Part shown: positions 23,983-35,101 of the stretch, one piece after another | Position numbering within the stretch: the stretch's first letter is position 1 | Layout of the letters: each line of letters starts with the position of its first letter | Source: Tubulanus polymorphus | Taxonomy: Eukaryota > Nemertea > Palaeonemertea > Tubulaniformes > Tubulanidae | Assembly (NCBI RefSeq): GCF_964204645.1 | Contig: NC_134025.1 | Span: 26,566,001 to 26,630,000 of the forward strand | Length of the DNA: 64,000 nt | Direction of reading: 5' to 3' | Notes under the pieces: model-generated | Database searches by the model: none | The model's input: only the letters and a program-made list of their open reading frames with translations | Told to the model about the DNA's origin: nothing | Position numbers and translations under genes: made by a program

Positions 23983-25116
23983 ACTGTAATATTTAGTTCG
24001 TTGTTGCAGACATTTTATACCATGGTACTTTACCACTAATTGTGTTCATATATCATATGTTCACACACAAATTGAATTGGTCTTAATGCATTTAGATACT
24101 ACGCTCTGTATTCATGTTATTTCCCTCTTGATTATTGTAAAATATCTGTGGAATTACAGAACTCTCAAATGATTGCAGACATGACATTCATTCGATAGTG
24201 CAATGTGCCTATCCAATTAATCTTTTATCATTTAATTTGTTAATTTCAAATCCATTGAACATAGATGTCGTTACTGATGTCGTTTTTTGTTGTTGGAATG
24301 ACGCTCGATCATTCCTGATGAGATCCTCAAAATTGAATAAGAGTAAGACCATATAATATCGCATGAAATTTGTTTTTAATTGTAAAAAGTGCATAAAACA
24401 GAGAAAATACTTTCATAATTTTGACGCTGATTCAGAATGTAATGAATGCCATCAATCAAAATAGAAACAATTATCTTGTATTATTCGATTATGAATACAT
24501 TTCAAGATTTTGCAAATAAGCTCTGTATTTTCTGTTTTGAAATAATAATTGGATCAATTGATATAGATTCGTCCATGTATTTGTTTATACATCTACGTGG
24601 GGACAAACTACTACACACGCAAAAAACAAACAAAAATAAATACTAGAAATATCATAAAAGTTACTATCTTTGAATGAAGCGCTAAAATAAGTTTTTACTG
24701 ATAAAAAAACTATTTACTTCGGGCTAGACATGGGTTAAATCGACGCTTACGTGGTTATAAACTATATGTGTTACAAATTATGTTCATGAGACGCATAAGA
24801 TAGGATGGCATGGTTCCGATTGATCTGCCGATTCTGGAATACTCTTCTTGGCTTTCATTTCGACAAGAATTATACATTACACGGAATAGCATAAAATAGC
24901 ATTGATCCGTAAAGTGATGCTCAATCCAATCCGCCTGCTTCCACGTCTAGGAACGTTTCGTTTGGCAACCAGATAAAACAGGGCGGTAGAGTTTGTAAAT
25001 CCTGGATTGTTTTTCCTAAATGTTCAATCGAAACCTGCATTACAGGTTATGTGCTTTAAATTATCATCGCTGAGTTAGCATAGCTTTGACATCAGTGTAT
25101 CTGATGATGATATTTT
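23983..25116. other. Intergenic, AT-rich
   Basis: No supported exon. From about 24790 it includes the first of three copies of a sequence (GGAATACTCTT...) that recurs near 27890 and 32090 and marks the segmental duplication of the Shisa region. Confidence 0.5.
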
Positions 25117-27025
25117 CTAGAATCTCGGTGGACCGACATAGTTCGGAGGGTAAACGTATTCAGGTGGTGGGTATACTGAGTTCGGATGGTCGATGTAATC
25201 GGGCGGTGGATATTCTGCTCTGAATCCAGGAGGAGCTGGACGATCACTGATACTATGGCTCACGGCTGAAATTAAAATCACCATTTGAGTGGAAAATAAC
25301 AAAATTAAAATATATAGTGTGCGGGTTACATCGCCAAACCGTGCATAAATCAAATATCTGGTCAATGGAGAGATACTCTGTCTTTTACTACACCTGTAGG
25401 ATACATTACCCACTCCAGATTCATATTATTCTTTTCTTTTCATTTGTTCAAATCGATTTAGTTTATCCATTACAAATTTAAATGAAGGAAATGCATGATA
25501 TACTAACAATTGTTTTGAGCTGGTACCGGCCCCGATGCCTGTGGTAATGATGTCTCCGAAACTGGTGATGTCTTCCGGAGTTTTCTTGAGCATTTGGGTA
25601 TCAGATAAAACAATATAATACCCACTATGATGAGACATGCAATACTAACACCCACTGCAATTGCAGTTACTGGCCTGCCAAAATTAGAAAAAAAATATCA
25701 AATTATATTCAAGTAACATAGAATGTAATTTCTTTTGTTCGTAAATAACCTTACGTCTGGTCCGGACAGCAGTATTCAGCATTTGATGATCCACAGCAAT
25801 AGGTAAATTCACTTGGTTCGAAATGCAATGGACATTGAAACGATCCAAGATAGGAACCATTTTCATTTTTCTCAAAATTCTTGCAAACAGAAAACCTGCT
25901 TCCTGCGATAAAGTTTAATATGGGTCTGTAGGTTTCGATATCAAATTGTTTTTAATAGTATTTATTTGAGCTGTTCGGTACACGTGTACATACCTGCGGT
26001 GGGTCTATTGAAATAAACATGTCTTGGTCGAGAAGAGTAGTAAAAGTATAAGCTGTAGTATTTCGAAGGACTTTCGCTGTACGCAAGTGAATATCTTGAA
26101 CTACGGAAAACAAATATCCTAGAAATGAATTTTGTAACTCAAATCTAATAAAATGATTTAGCTAAAGCTTACCTCTGATAGGTAGAAGAACTTCGGTAAC
26201 TACTGCCGCGGTATGAGGAGTAGCTGCTACCGTAGCTACTGTAACCACTTCGACTTCCACCACCTCGACCTCCTCTAGCTCCTCTAGCTATAGAAACACC
26301 TGTATAACACAGAAGGGATGGCCGCAATGATTAACTTGTCCAGTGATTTGGGGATAGAACCTTTCGACAACCGAAAAGTCAAATCAGTTGTATATACCAG
26401 CCAATTTACTGTTTGGCTGTGTCAACTGCAGTATAGGCCTATCCGCATTTCATAACAACCATGTTATTTGAATGTTTATAAAGATAATCTATCAATTCTT
26501 TTTAATTTCTTCAGTTGCAATTTCTTTCTCAATTTTTTGCCATTATGTATTGGCCCTTTCAAAACTGCCGATTATAATTACCGATTTCCTCGGCTATTCA
26601 AAATGCACATATAATTCGGAGGCGTCATAAAGCCATGAGATTGCTAAAGATATTCTGACATGATATCCCGAAATCGAATTTGTAATTCAATCGATATTTC
26701 GCTTTACTGCGCATATAATGAGATAACAACTCCACATAAAATCAAAAATTTATCTTTCTTGATGATGCCCCCGGGACGTTCCGTTCAGGACAGTAGTCAG
26801 AATGTCCACAGTAATTACACCTGACATAATATCAGAAAAATAATTTCGATTTCTGCAATTTTTCTTGGGAAGATTGTAGGAACCCCGAGTCAGCTGAAAT
26901 TGATGTATGGATGAAACAAATCTATAATCTACTACGTATATACTGAATGATGAGAAAAAAATCAACTCACATAGAATTAAACACAGCAATATTAGAAATA
27001 AACCTCGTTCTATACCGGCATCCAT
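25117..27025 (-). CDS. Shisa-like single-pass membrane protein
   Basis: Six exons: 26971-27025, 26173-26299, 25994-26100, 25755-25902, 25508-25674, 25117-25265. Phases match at every junction, giving 250 residues. Order: leader (about 1-19); Gly/Arg then Ser/Tyr-rich stretch (about 20-90); a Shisa-type Cys block with FQCPLHF, then FTYCCG and EYCCPD (about 100-144); a transmembrane helix (about 148-171, AIAVGVSIACLIIVGIILFYL); and a Pro/Tyr-rich cytoplasmic tail with PPPDY and PPPEY motifs. The CP..F...YCCG...YCC pattern and the PPxY tail define the Shisa superfamily. In vertebrates its members retain Wnt/FGF receptors in the ER or modulate AMPA receptors, and PPxY motifs bind WW domains. The exact subfamily is not assignable. 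Two decayed copies lie to the right. Confidence 0.88.
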
Positions 27026-28616
27026 CGTTTTACTTGTTTGCTGTACCTCCGTGGAGGTGAAACGATCTTGTGATCGTTATGTTTTCCAAATGCGAAGTTA
27101 ATTTAAAGCGATTATATCTTCACTCGCCTGACACGAAACTCCGTCAAAATAGCGTCGATCTATAGATATAGATATTTTGAATACCTTCTTGGAAAAAAAC
27201 TGGGAATTCCGACAATAATAAATAACGTATGAATAGGTAACTGGTTCCAATCTCTATTCAGTCAGATTACCCAAACACGGAATGGTGAATTTTCGCTAAA
27301 TGACTCCGAGCATGAACAGTTAAGGAAATATCTACGGTTTTGTTTCATTACCCTGATATTTAGGGGTGAGTTCAAAACATGGCCTGGCCTGGCCATTTTG
27401 ATTTGACCTGGCCCTTATATTTGTTTGTTTTGGCTCCAGATCATGCCGTGAGATATTTGGGGCTTCTTTTGAGGATAAACTGATACAGGGACTCATTTCT
27501 TTATTTACGGACTGTAAATATTTTGTGTACGGACCTGTACCATGGTGATTAACCACTAAATTCTATTTGTGTTGATTTTCGTTGAAATGACGCACCATCA
27601 TTGATGGATATGACTCCTCGAAAGTGGATGAGAAAGACTTTAAGACATCGTATGAAATCTTCAATAATGTAAACGCTATTTCGTAAATGGATTATAACAT
27701 TTAGATGTTTATTGTATCGTAAAAATGAAATCATACTTATTATACTTATCATTATCTATTATCCTTATTAAGTATCATAGGTATACATGAAATATGTTAC
27801 ATTACATGGTATTATATTATATTATCGTTATCATATGGTAATACGAATTCTATGCCCATGGCAGATTTCGATTGGTTTGAACCGACTTTGGAATACTCTT
27901 TTGGTGCGATCATTTCGACAAGCACTACATATTCGCATAATCCGCTGATGCTCTACTATCATGTTTTGGGTAGGCGATGGACTCTGTCTAAAACGTCGTT
28001 TTAAAATCCACAGGTAGGTTATAATTTGAAACCTAATACGAGGCCAGTTGAGAGTTTGTAGTAATCTGTAATGCTATTCCTAGACAGCAAACGCTCAATC
28101 GAAATCTGCCTGACAAAAAGATACCTTGTTTCTCATGGACGGCCGGGTCATTGAAATCAGTGAACAAAGCGGTCAACTCAATAAGCAAAAAAGAAAAAAG
28201 TTATGTTCCATGTTCTTTTCCTTATTTGTAAGAAATAAATATCAGCCTGCCGGATTTTGGTTGATGTCGTTTCTTTTTTATATCGGATATTTTGTTACGA
28301 TTTATAAACTGTATCTGATTCTGTGAATTGGTCTGACTGTTAGTTCTGACAACGCCTTCGCCGTGGTACCGGCCGGGTCAATATTATACTGGGTTTTTTA
28401 ATGAAAAATAATTATCTTTAAAAATCGGGTGGATTGGTCGATTTGGACTTCAGCATCTTGAGAAACAAGCTATCCTTTTTAGCTTACAAATTATGATGCA
28501 ATTGTACTGCCTTTCTAATGTCATCATGGATATATAATTAGCACAGCGGCCCTCGTCGAATATAGGTTTGGAACGATGTATCTGGTCATATACTCTAGAA
28601 TTTTTGTATCTCCGTT
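27026..28616. other. Intergenic, start of second Shisa segmental copy
   Basis: No supported exon. Sequence from about 27560 to 28130 recurs at about 31560-32300, so it belongs to the duplicated unit. Confidence 0.5.
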
Positions 28617-28768
28617 GAAGCGCTTGATGGACCAATATAGTTCTGAAGTTAAACGTATTCAGATGGTAGATATGCTGAGTTCAGATGGTTGACGTAATCA
28701 GGTGGATTATTCTAAACTGAATCCAGGAGAAGCTTGGCGCTAGTCCTCACCGTCGGCGTCGCTCTCGG
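28617..28768 (-). pseudogene. Decayed copy of the Shisa last exon (copy 2)
   Basis: Clearly homologous to 25117-25265, including the acceptor (TATTTCAG|CC) and the GTTTAC/CCACC-type tail. It carries an early in-frame TAG and small indels. Confidence 0.75.
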
Positions 28769-28928
28769 CTGAAATAGTAATCACCATTTGACTCGAAATT
28801 GACAAAATGAAAATAAAGAGGTCTTACCATAGTGCGGGCAACATCGCTTTTGGTGTTTGGGACATAATTATGCCTAAAGTATGGTGGCTGATAAGGGCCA
28901 TAGCGTAAAATTCCTGGTATGTAAATGA

Positions 28929-29352
28929 GGGCGCCAGAACGCCAGAACGCCAAAACGAAAAAAAACGTCCAATTTTCTCTAAAAGTTCGTTTTGGCGCGC
29001 CAAAACGGAGAATATTCCGTTTTGGCGCCCCCGCCAAAACGATCTTTCATTTTGGCGCCCCCGCCAAAACGAACTTTCGTTTTGGCGCCCCCGCCAAAAC
29101 AACGAAAAACGTCGAAATTTCTCTAAAAGTTCGTTTTGGCGCACCAAAACGGAGAATATTCCGTTTTGGCGCCCCCGCCAAAACGAACTTTCATTTTGGC
29201 GCCCCCGCCAAAACGAACTTTCATTTTGGCGCCCCCGCCAAAACGAACTTTCGTTTTGGCGCCCCCGCCAAAACAACGAAAAACGTCCAATTTTCTCTAA
29301 AAGTTCGTTTTGGCGCGCCAAAACAAAGAAAATTCCGTTTTGGCGCCCCCGA
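28929..29352. repeat. Palindromic satellite array
   Basis: About ten copies of a hairpin-forming unit, mostly GTTTTGGCGCCCCCGCCAAA (arms GTTTTGGCG / CGCCAAAAC), spaced by ACGAACTTTC-type linkers. Three variants, GTTTTGGCGCGCCAAAAC (one with a base change), come after a longer spacer (AACGTCCAATTTTCTCTAAA), forming a higher-order unit of roughly 170-190 bases. Open frames on both strands here are by-products of the repeat. Confidence 0.9.
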
Positions 29353-30019
29353 AAAACTTCTGTCACTAAAACAGAAGAAGGATGGTTGCAATGATTAACG
29401 TAACCAGTGATTTGGGGATAGAACCTTTCGACAACCGAAAAGTCAAATTAATTGCATATATCAGCCAATTTACCAGACTGTTGGACTGTGAACTGCAGAA
29501 TAGGACTATCCATATTTTAGAACCATGTTATTTGAATGTTTATATCAAGATAATTTTTTCAATTTCAATTTTTTTCTCAACTTTTCTTTTGCCGGTCTTC
29601 GCCTTCCTAAACTGCCAATTTAAGGACCGATTTTCCTCGGCATTTCAAATTGCGCATATAAATACGGAAGCGCCCAGAAGACTTGAGATTTTTGGAAGAT
29701 ATTCTGACATGATATCTCGAAATCGAATTATCAATTTAATCGATATTTCGCTTTACCACGCATATCATGTTGAGATGATAACGCCACAAAATCAAATATT
29801 CATCTTTCTTAATTATGCCTACGGGACGTTCCGTACAGGACAGAAGTCGGAATTTCCAGAGGAATTATTTCTGACATAATATCAGAAAAATAATTTCGAT
29901 TTCTGGTATTTTTCTTGGAAGATTGTAGGAACCCAGAGTCAACTGAAATTGATGTTTTGATGAAACAAATCTATAATCTATTACGTATATACTGAATGAT
30001 AAGAAAAGGATCAACTCAC

Positions 30020-30077
30020 ATAGAATTAAACACAGCAATATTAGAAATAAACCTCGTTTTATACCGGCATCCATCAT
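30020..30077 (-). pseudogene. Orphan copy of the Shisa leader exon (copy 2)
   Basis: Nearly identical to 26971-27025 and still open, with its GTGAGT donor. The middle exons of this copy are gone, replaced in part by the palindromic satellite, so no complete gene is possible. Confidence 0.75.
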
Positions 30078-30783
30078 TTACTTGTTTGCTGTATAAGGTC
30101 CGTGGAGGTGAAACGATCGTTTAATCGGTATATTTTTCAAACGTGCAGTTTTTCAAAGGATTATATCTTCACTCGCCTGACACGAAACTCCGTCAAAACG
30201 TCGATTTATAAATATGGATATTTTGAATACCCGTATAACGATGCGGGCATTGTCGCATTTTGTAATAATACATAAAAAAATGAAATAAAATAGATCTATC
30301 ATCCTGGAATGAATTCACTAATCAAACATTTTCAATCTGAGTTTTCATAAGTTTTGTCAATTCACTTCAAAATACGTGGTAAACTTCAAATTGCGTGGTA
30401 AAACTGCCATGAGCGCACGTGCTATCAGAATCCTATAGCAATAATAACAAGTATTATGAAAATAATCCACGTCAAAATTTCAGGTCAAATTCACATTTGG
30501 AAAACCAAAACAGGCCTGGGTTCAAGGGATAGACTGTAAGTCTAACAGAGGGAACAACCCCAAAACTTGTGTAGAAAGAACTGCAGAAGTCTGATTGATG
30601 TAATTCCGAATACCAATTCTAAAATATATAATAATGTTTGTCAAAAACTGTTTCCTTTGCAAGCGAAGTTCACCCATAAGTTTGAGCAAAACAACATCGA
30701 ATTCAAACAATCGTGTATTCATCCATGTAAGTAAGCTACCACCATGTATAATGACATTGTCAGCGATGACGATAAACGTAAAA

Positions 30784-30968
30784 ATCAAAGACAATTAGTT
30801 GAATGCCTAGTTGATACGGGTGCTAATTTATGATTTTGAGATTGAAAGTGCACAGTGCACAGTAGTTAAAATGAAAAGCCCGCATTTAAAAAGGGAACTT
30901 CAGTACAGGGAAGTAATTTCAAATTTCAAATTATTAAGCCTAGCGCACATCGACACTGCGATTGGAGA
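30784..30968 (+). repeat. 185-base dispersed direct repeat, copy 1
   Basis: Starts ATCAAAGACAATTAG and ends GATTGGAGA. It includes the left end of the element at 30936. The second copy lies at 31706-31890. Confidence 0.9.
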
Positions 30969-31399
30969 CAACTAGTTGCCAGGCAGTTTTCGGCGCATGA
31001 GAGCAACTGGCTGGATACAATCAGTTGCTCGAATTTGTCGATGTGAGCGAGCTTACGACTGGTTAGCGTCCATCTATCTCCAGTTCCACCCAGTTGCTCA
31101 TGTTCTACTTTTGAGCAACTTGTACTCAGTTGCTCTCATATCCGTCGATGTGAGCGCTCCATAATCAACAACACATGGTTGTAACTGACTAAAACAAAGC
31201 TATTTGTCACGTGACTTGTGATTCCCTCAAGAATATTTGCTAGACCACATCTCAGTTGCTGTCGATGTGTGCGCTATGGACCTAGCGACCGGCATGAGCC
31301 ACGTAGTTGCTGGTTTTTACGAAATTTTCGATGTGCGCGGGGTACTCGCTCACTAGCAACTAGTTGTCTCCAGTCGCTTTGTCGATGTGCGCTAGGCTT
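30936..31399. mobile_element. Foldback element with about 43-base inverted ends
   Basis: The left end AAGCCTAGCGCACATCGACA...GGAGACAACTAGTTG is mirrored by CAACTAGTTGTCTCC...TCGATGTGCGCTAGGCTT on the right. The internal TCGATGTG(A/C)GCG motif recurs. There is no transposase. Confidence 0.8.
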
Positions 31400-31705
31400 T
31401 AGGAGTGGCCTCGATCAGTTGGCCGACATGACGATATGACGATACAACCAAACCATGATTTTCACTCTTATTCGTGATGTTATTTTGTATTTGGGAAGCG
31501 ATCATTAGTAGCACCACTTATTGGTCAATTGGTATTTTGAATTATTTTATTTATAACCACTAAATTCTATAATTGTCATTGGTGTTGATTTTCGTTGAAA
31601 TGACGCACGATCATTGATGGATGTGACTCCTCGAAAGTGAATAAGAGAAAGACTTTAAGACATCGTATGGAATCTTCAATAATGTAGACGCTATTTCGTA
31701 AATGG

Positions 31706-31890
31706 ATCAAAGACAATTAGTTGAATGCCTAGTTGATACGGGTGCTAATTTATGATTTTGAGATTGAAAGTGCACAGTGCACAGTAGTTAAAATGAAAAG
31801 CCCGCATTTAAAAAGGGAACTTCAGTACAGGGAAGTAATTTCAAATTTCAAATTATTAAGCCTAGCGCACATCGACACTGCGATTGGAGA
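31706..31890 (+). repeat. 185-base dispersed direct repeat, copy 2
   Basis: Matches 30784-30968 and stops abruptly inside the left terminal repeat of the foldback element. It replaces about a dozen bases present in the homologous segment near 27695. Confidence 0.9.
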
Positions 31891-32488
31891 TGTTTTTTGT
31901 ATCGTAAAAATAAAATCATACTTATTATACTTATCATTATCTATCATCCTTATCGAGTATCATAGGTATATCATAATTTATGTAACATTATATGGTATTA
32001 TATTATATTATCGTTATCATATGATAATACGAATTCTATGCTCAAGAGGCATGGCAGGTTTCGATTGGTTTGTATCGACTTTGGAATACTCTCTTGGTGC
32101 GTTCGTTTTGACAAGCACTCCGCACAATTCGCTGATGCGCGACTGCCTGCTATCTACGAGCAATTATCTGACCAAGTTGAGAGTTTGTAACAAGTTGAGG
32201 GTCTGGAATTGCTATTCCTACACCGGAAACGCTCAATCGAAACCTGCCTGCCAAAAAGATACCTTGCTTCTCATGGCCAGCTGGGCCTTTGAAATCAGTG
32301 AACAAAGCGGAATCTTCAACTTCAGAATCTTGAGAAACAAAGTTCCCGTTTTAGCTTTACAAATGATGATGCAATTGTACTGCCTATAAATCAATTGTCA
32401 TCATGAATATATAATTAGCACAGCGGCCCTGGTCGAATATAGGCTTTGACAATGTATCTGGGGATATACTCTAGAATTTTTGTGTCTC

Positions 32489-32650
32489 CGTTGAAGCACT
32501 TGGTGGACCAGAATTGTCCGAAGTGTAAACGTATTCAGGTGGTGGATATGCAGGGTTCGGATGGTTGACGTAATCGGGTGGTGGATTTTAATGCTTTGAA
32601 TCCAGGAGGACCTGGTGGACCATCACTGATACTGTGACACATGGCTGGAA
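32489..32650 (-). pseudogene. Decayed copy of the Shisa last exon (copy 3)
   Basis: Homologous to 25117-25265 with an intact acceptor (ATTCCAG|CC) and the Gly-Pro-rich start. A one-base insertion shifts the frame before the PPxY region. Confidence 0.7.
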
Positions 32651-32929
32651 TTAAAATTACCATTTGATTCGAAATTGACAAAATGAAAATATAAGGGGCT
32701 TACCCATGTGGGGCCAGCATTGCTTTTGAGGATACCAGGCTAGGGTGCCGCCATCAGAGGCAGAGAGCTCTCCCCCTCTCGCCATTCTATATCTACTCTT
32801 AAAAAGGGACCGACCTTCGTGTAAACCGTTAAAAAGTCGTCGCACAGAGCAATGTTTTTCTGTCACCGGTCTTTTATAGCACATAGTTTCAATCAATATT
32901 TTCCAATAAAAGGAAAATGCATAAGATAT

Positions 32930-33000
32930 TAACAAATAGTTTGAGCTGGTATCGATGCCTCCAGTGGTGGATCAGGTCCTGATGCCCCCGGGTTACTACA
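32930..33000 (-). pseudogene. Fragment of the Shisa transmembrane-exon 3' end (copy 3)
   Basis: Shares TTTGAGCTGGTA.CG...GATGCC with the end of exon 25508-25674. The transmembrane-coding part is not recognisable. Confidence 0.45.
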
Positions 33001-33089
33001 GCATACAAGTTTGATGGTAGTTAAATCGGATGATTCGCCCCAGCTAAAATTTGAAAATATTTGCATAATGTTTAAGTTGGAATATGAAT

Positions 33090-33186
33090 TTTTTTTTATA
33101 ATAATAATAGTAATTTATTTTCTTATATAGCGCTTAACTAAAATCATAATCTAAGCACTTTACATTATAAATCATATGCAGCGTAT
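33090..33186 (-). mobile_element. Dispersed repeat fragment with TAA-rich end
   Basis: An ATAATAATAATAG tract next to TTTATTTTCTTATATAGCGC and AGCACTTTACATTATA. It resembles 3' tails of interspersed retroposons. Family not identified. Confidence 0.35.
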
Positions 33187-33484
33187 TTAAAAACAGTTGT
33201 ACTATGATGTTCCAAAGTCACACAAAGATATCAACAGATAAATCATTCTTCTAAAAATCCGAATTTTCGGTTTTTCTCCTAAAACCGTTCATCATCAAGG
33301 AATGACAAGAAATACAGAATTTCATAGTTTATAAAGGCGGCAGGTGACAGGAAGAAAACTGGAACGAGAGTTTATTATTGGCGAAAGAAACATAGACTAC
33401 CCGTTGACGCGTGATGTAGTATATGAATTCATTAAGGCTGATTCAACAATGTGGCATCGGGTAACCTGTTGGATGAAGCACTAG

Positions 33485-33590
33485 GACTGGAAAAAGGATT
33501 TAGTTGAAACCTAGTATAACTTCCTCCGTAAGTGCTGCCACTTCGTCTACTTCCACTTCTTCGACTTCTTTGAGCCGTTGAAACATCTGT
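33485..33590 (-). pseudogene. Fragment of the Shisa Arg/Ser-rich exon (copy 3)
   Basis: After a GGGACAG acceptor the minus strand encodes VSTAQRSRRSGSRRSG..., matching the VSIARGARGGRGGGSRSG exon of the intact gene. The downstream donor is lost. Confidence 0.55.
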
Positions 33591-33999
33591 CCCTTAAGAG
33601 ATGGTAGCAATGGTAAACGTTACCAGTGATTTGAGAATACAGCCTTTTGGCATAATTATCAGATTAAAATATGATTTTGATTAATTTAATCGTTTGGCAT
33701 TAATCGTTAAAATCATTTGGGGATTTCATTTGGAGATATCATGTCGGAATAAATTCGATAACATATCTTATTTTATGTCCCTATAGGACGCTTCCGTAAT
33801 TTCCCTTTCACATTTCGCATTTATAATTCAATGTAACTTGTCTAGGTTTTGTTGGTCTGTAACCCCAGAGTCAGCTGTATTGATCAATAAGCTATAATCT
33901 ACTATAAACTCAATGATGAGAATAAAATCACATAATAACAGACACATCAATATCAAACAGAAACCTCGTTTTTTTTTCTTCCTTGTTTGTTGTAGCTCC

Positions 34000-35015
34000 G
34001 TGAGGTAAAACAATCTTTTAATCGTTATATTTTACAAATGAGGCGTTCATTTAAAGAGATTATGATCATATGTCGTTACGTCGCTCGCCTGACACGAAAC
34101 TCCGTCAAAACAAGCAAATGCCGATTTATAAATATAAATCTTATAAACACCTGTTTGAAAAAGTTGGGAAATCTGACTGTAATAAATCAATTTAAACTGG
34201 TTCCTACGTCTAATCAGTCGAATTAACTACGAAAACGTATATATACAAGAGGTTCCAAGACTTGTTAAAATGATATTTTCGACTAAAGAATCTGACTCTG
34301 AACAGAAGGAAATATTTTCGATTTCTCATTACCCTTTGTATATGTTTATCAAACCTGTCCATGTCAGTGTGGCTATATTGTATTAATACCAAACTGTGAT
34401 CACTAGAATTTAACCCAATTTTTTAGGTTCCCTTTCGAGATCAAGTGAAACGGGCTCCAGATCGTGTCGATCCTTATACTTTATTTGGCCTTCTTTTGGG
34501 GATATATTGTTATTCTGGCGCTCAGAACTGATACAGAGACTCATTCATTTTTCTTTGTGTACCTATATATTACGGACTCGGCTGGGATGTATGTAATCTA
34601 CATCATTCCTCAAACCCAGTTCATCAGAAATGTGGGAATTATACATTACCTTTAGAAATGTAACAATGTTCAATATAATAAATGGGTCTTGTAGGACGGA
34701 TGTGAAGAATACAAATGCTGGAATCTCTATTCCCTAAACTTCAATTATTAAATAGCTGGTCAATGTAACGGCAAATGACTTTTCGATCGTAGATTGTCGG
34801 ATGTGTGATTGCATCCGATGAAGCCTAAATCCGTATATATACTGATATAAGTGTGGATATGTCACATCATCAAATAGAAATATCAGCGCCTTTTTCGCGG
34901 CGAGTTACAGCGCAGCGCTGCGATCAGCCGTCATCAAACGACGACCGAAGCTTCGTGTCGCGAATTCACAAAAGTCGTAGGTGTGGATGACATAGCGAGA
35001 CAGCATCTCAAGCCA
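34000..35015. other. Intergenic DNA upstream of the insulin-like gene
   Basis: No supported exon. The 5' part is the last recognisable portion of Shisa-region copy 3. Confidence 0.45.
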
Positions 35016-35022
35016 TATAAAA
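35016..35022 (+). promoter_or_regulatory. TATA box of insulin-like peptide gene
   Basis: TATAAAA, followed by GGAACTTG, 80 bases upstream of the ATG at 35102. Initiation would be expected near 35045-35050. Confidence 0.6.
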
Positions 35023-35101
35023 GGAACTTGCAACTCTGGAACAGTACCAACGAAATACTTGTTACAGTTAAAAAGTTAGAGAACTGTTTAACTAAATCAA
35101 G

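Noticed and set aside
28824-29398. Repetitive frames (RQNESSFWRG... and FGAPAKT...) on both strands
   Set aside because: Produced by the palindromic satellite, whose unit happens to lack stops.
31733-32389. 218-codon open frame on the plus strand
   Set aside because: It crosses the boundary between a dispersed repeat and duplicated Shisa-flank DNA. No domain, leader or conservation with the homologous segment near 27.8 kb.
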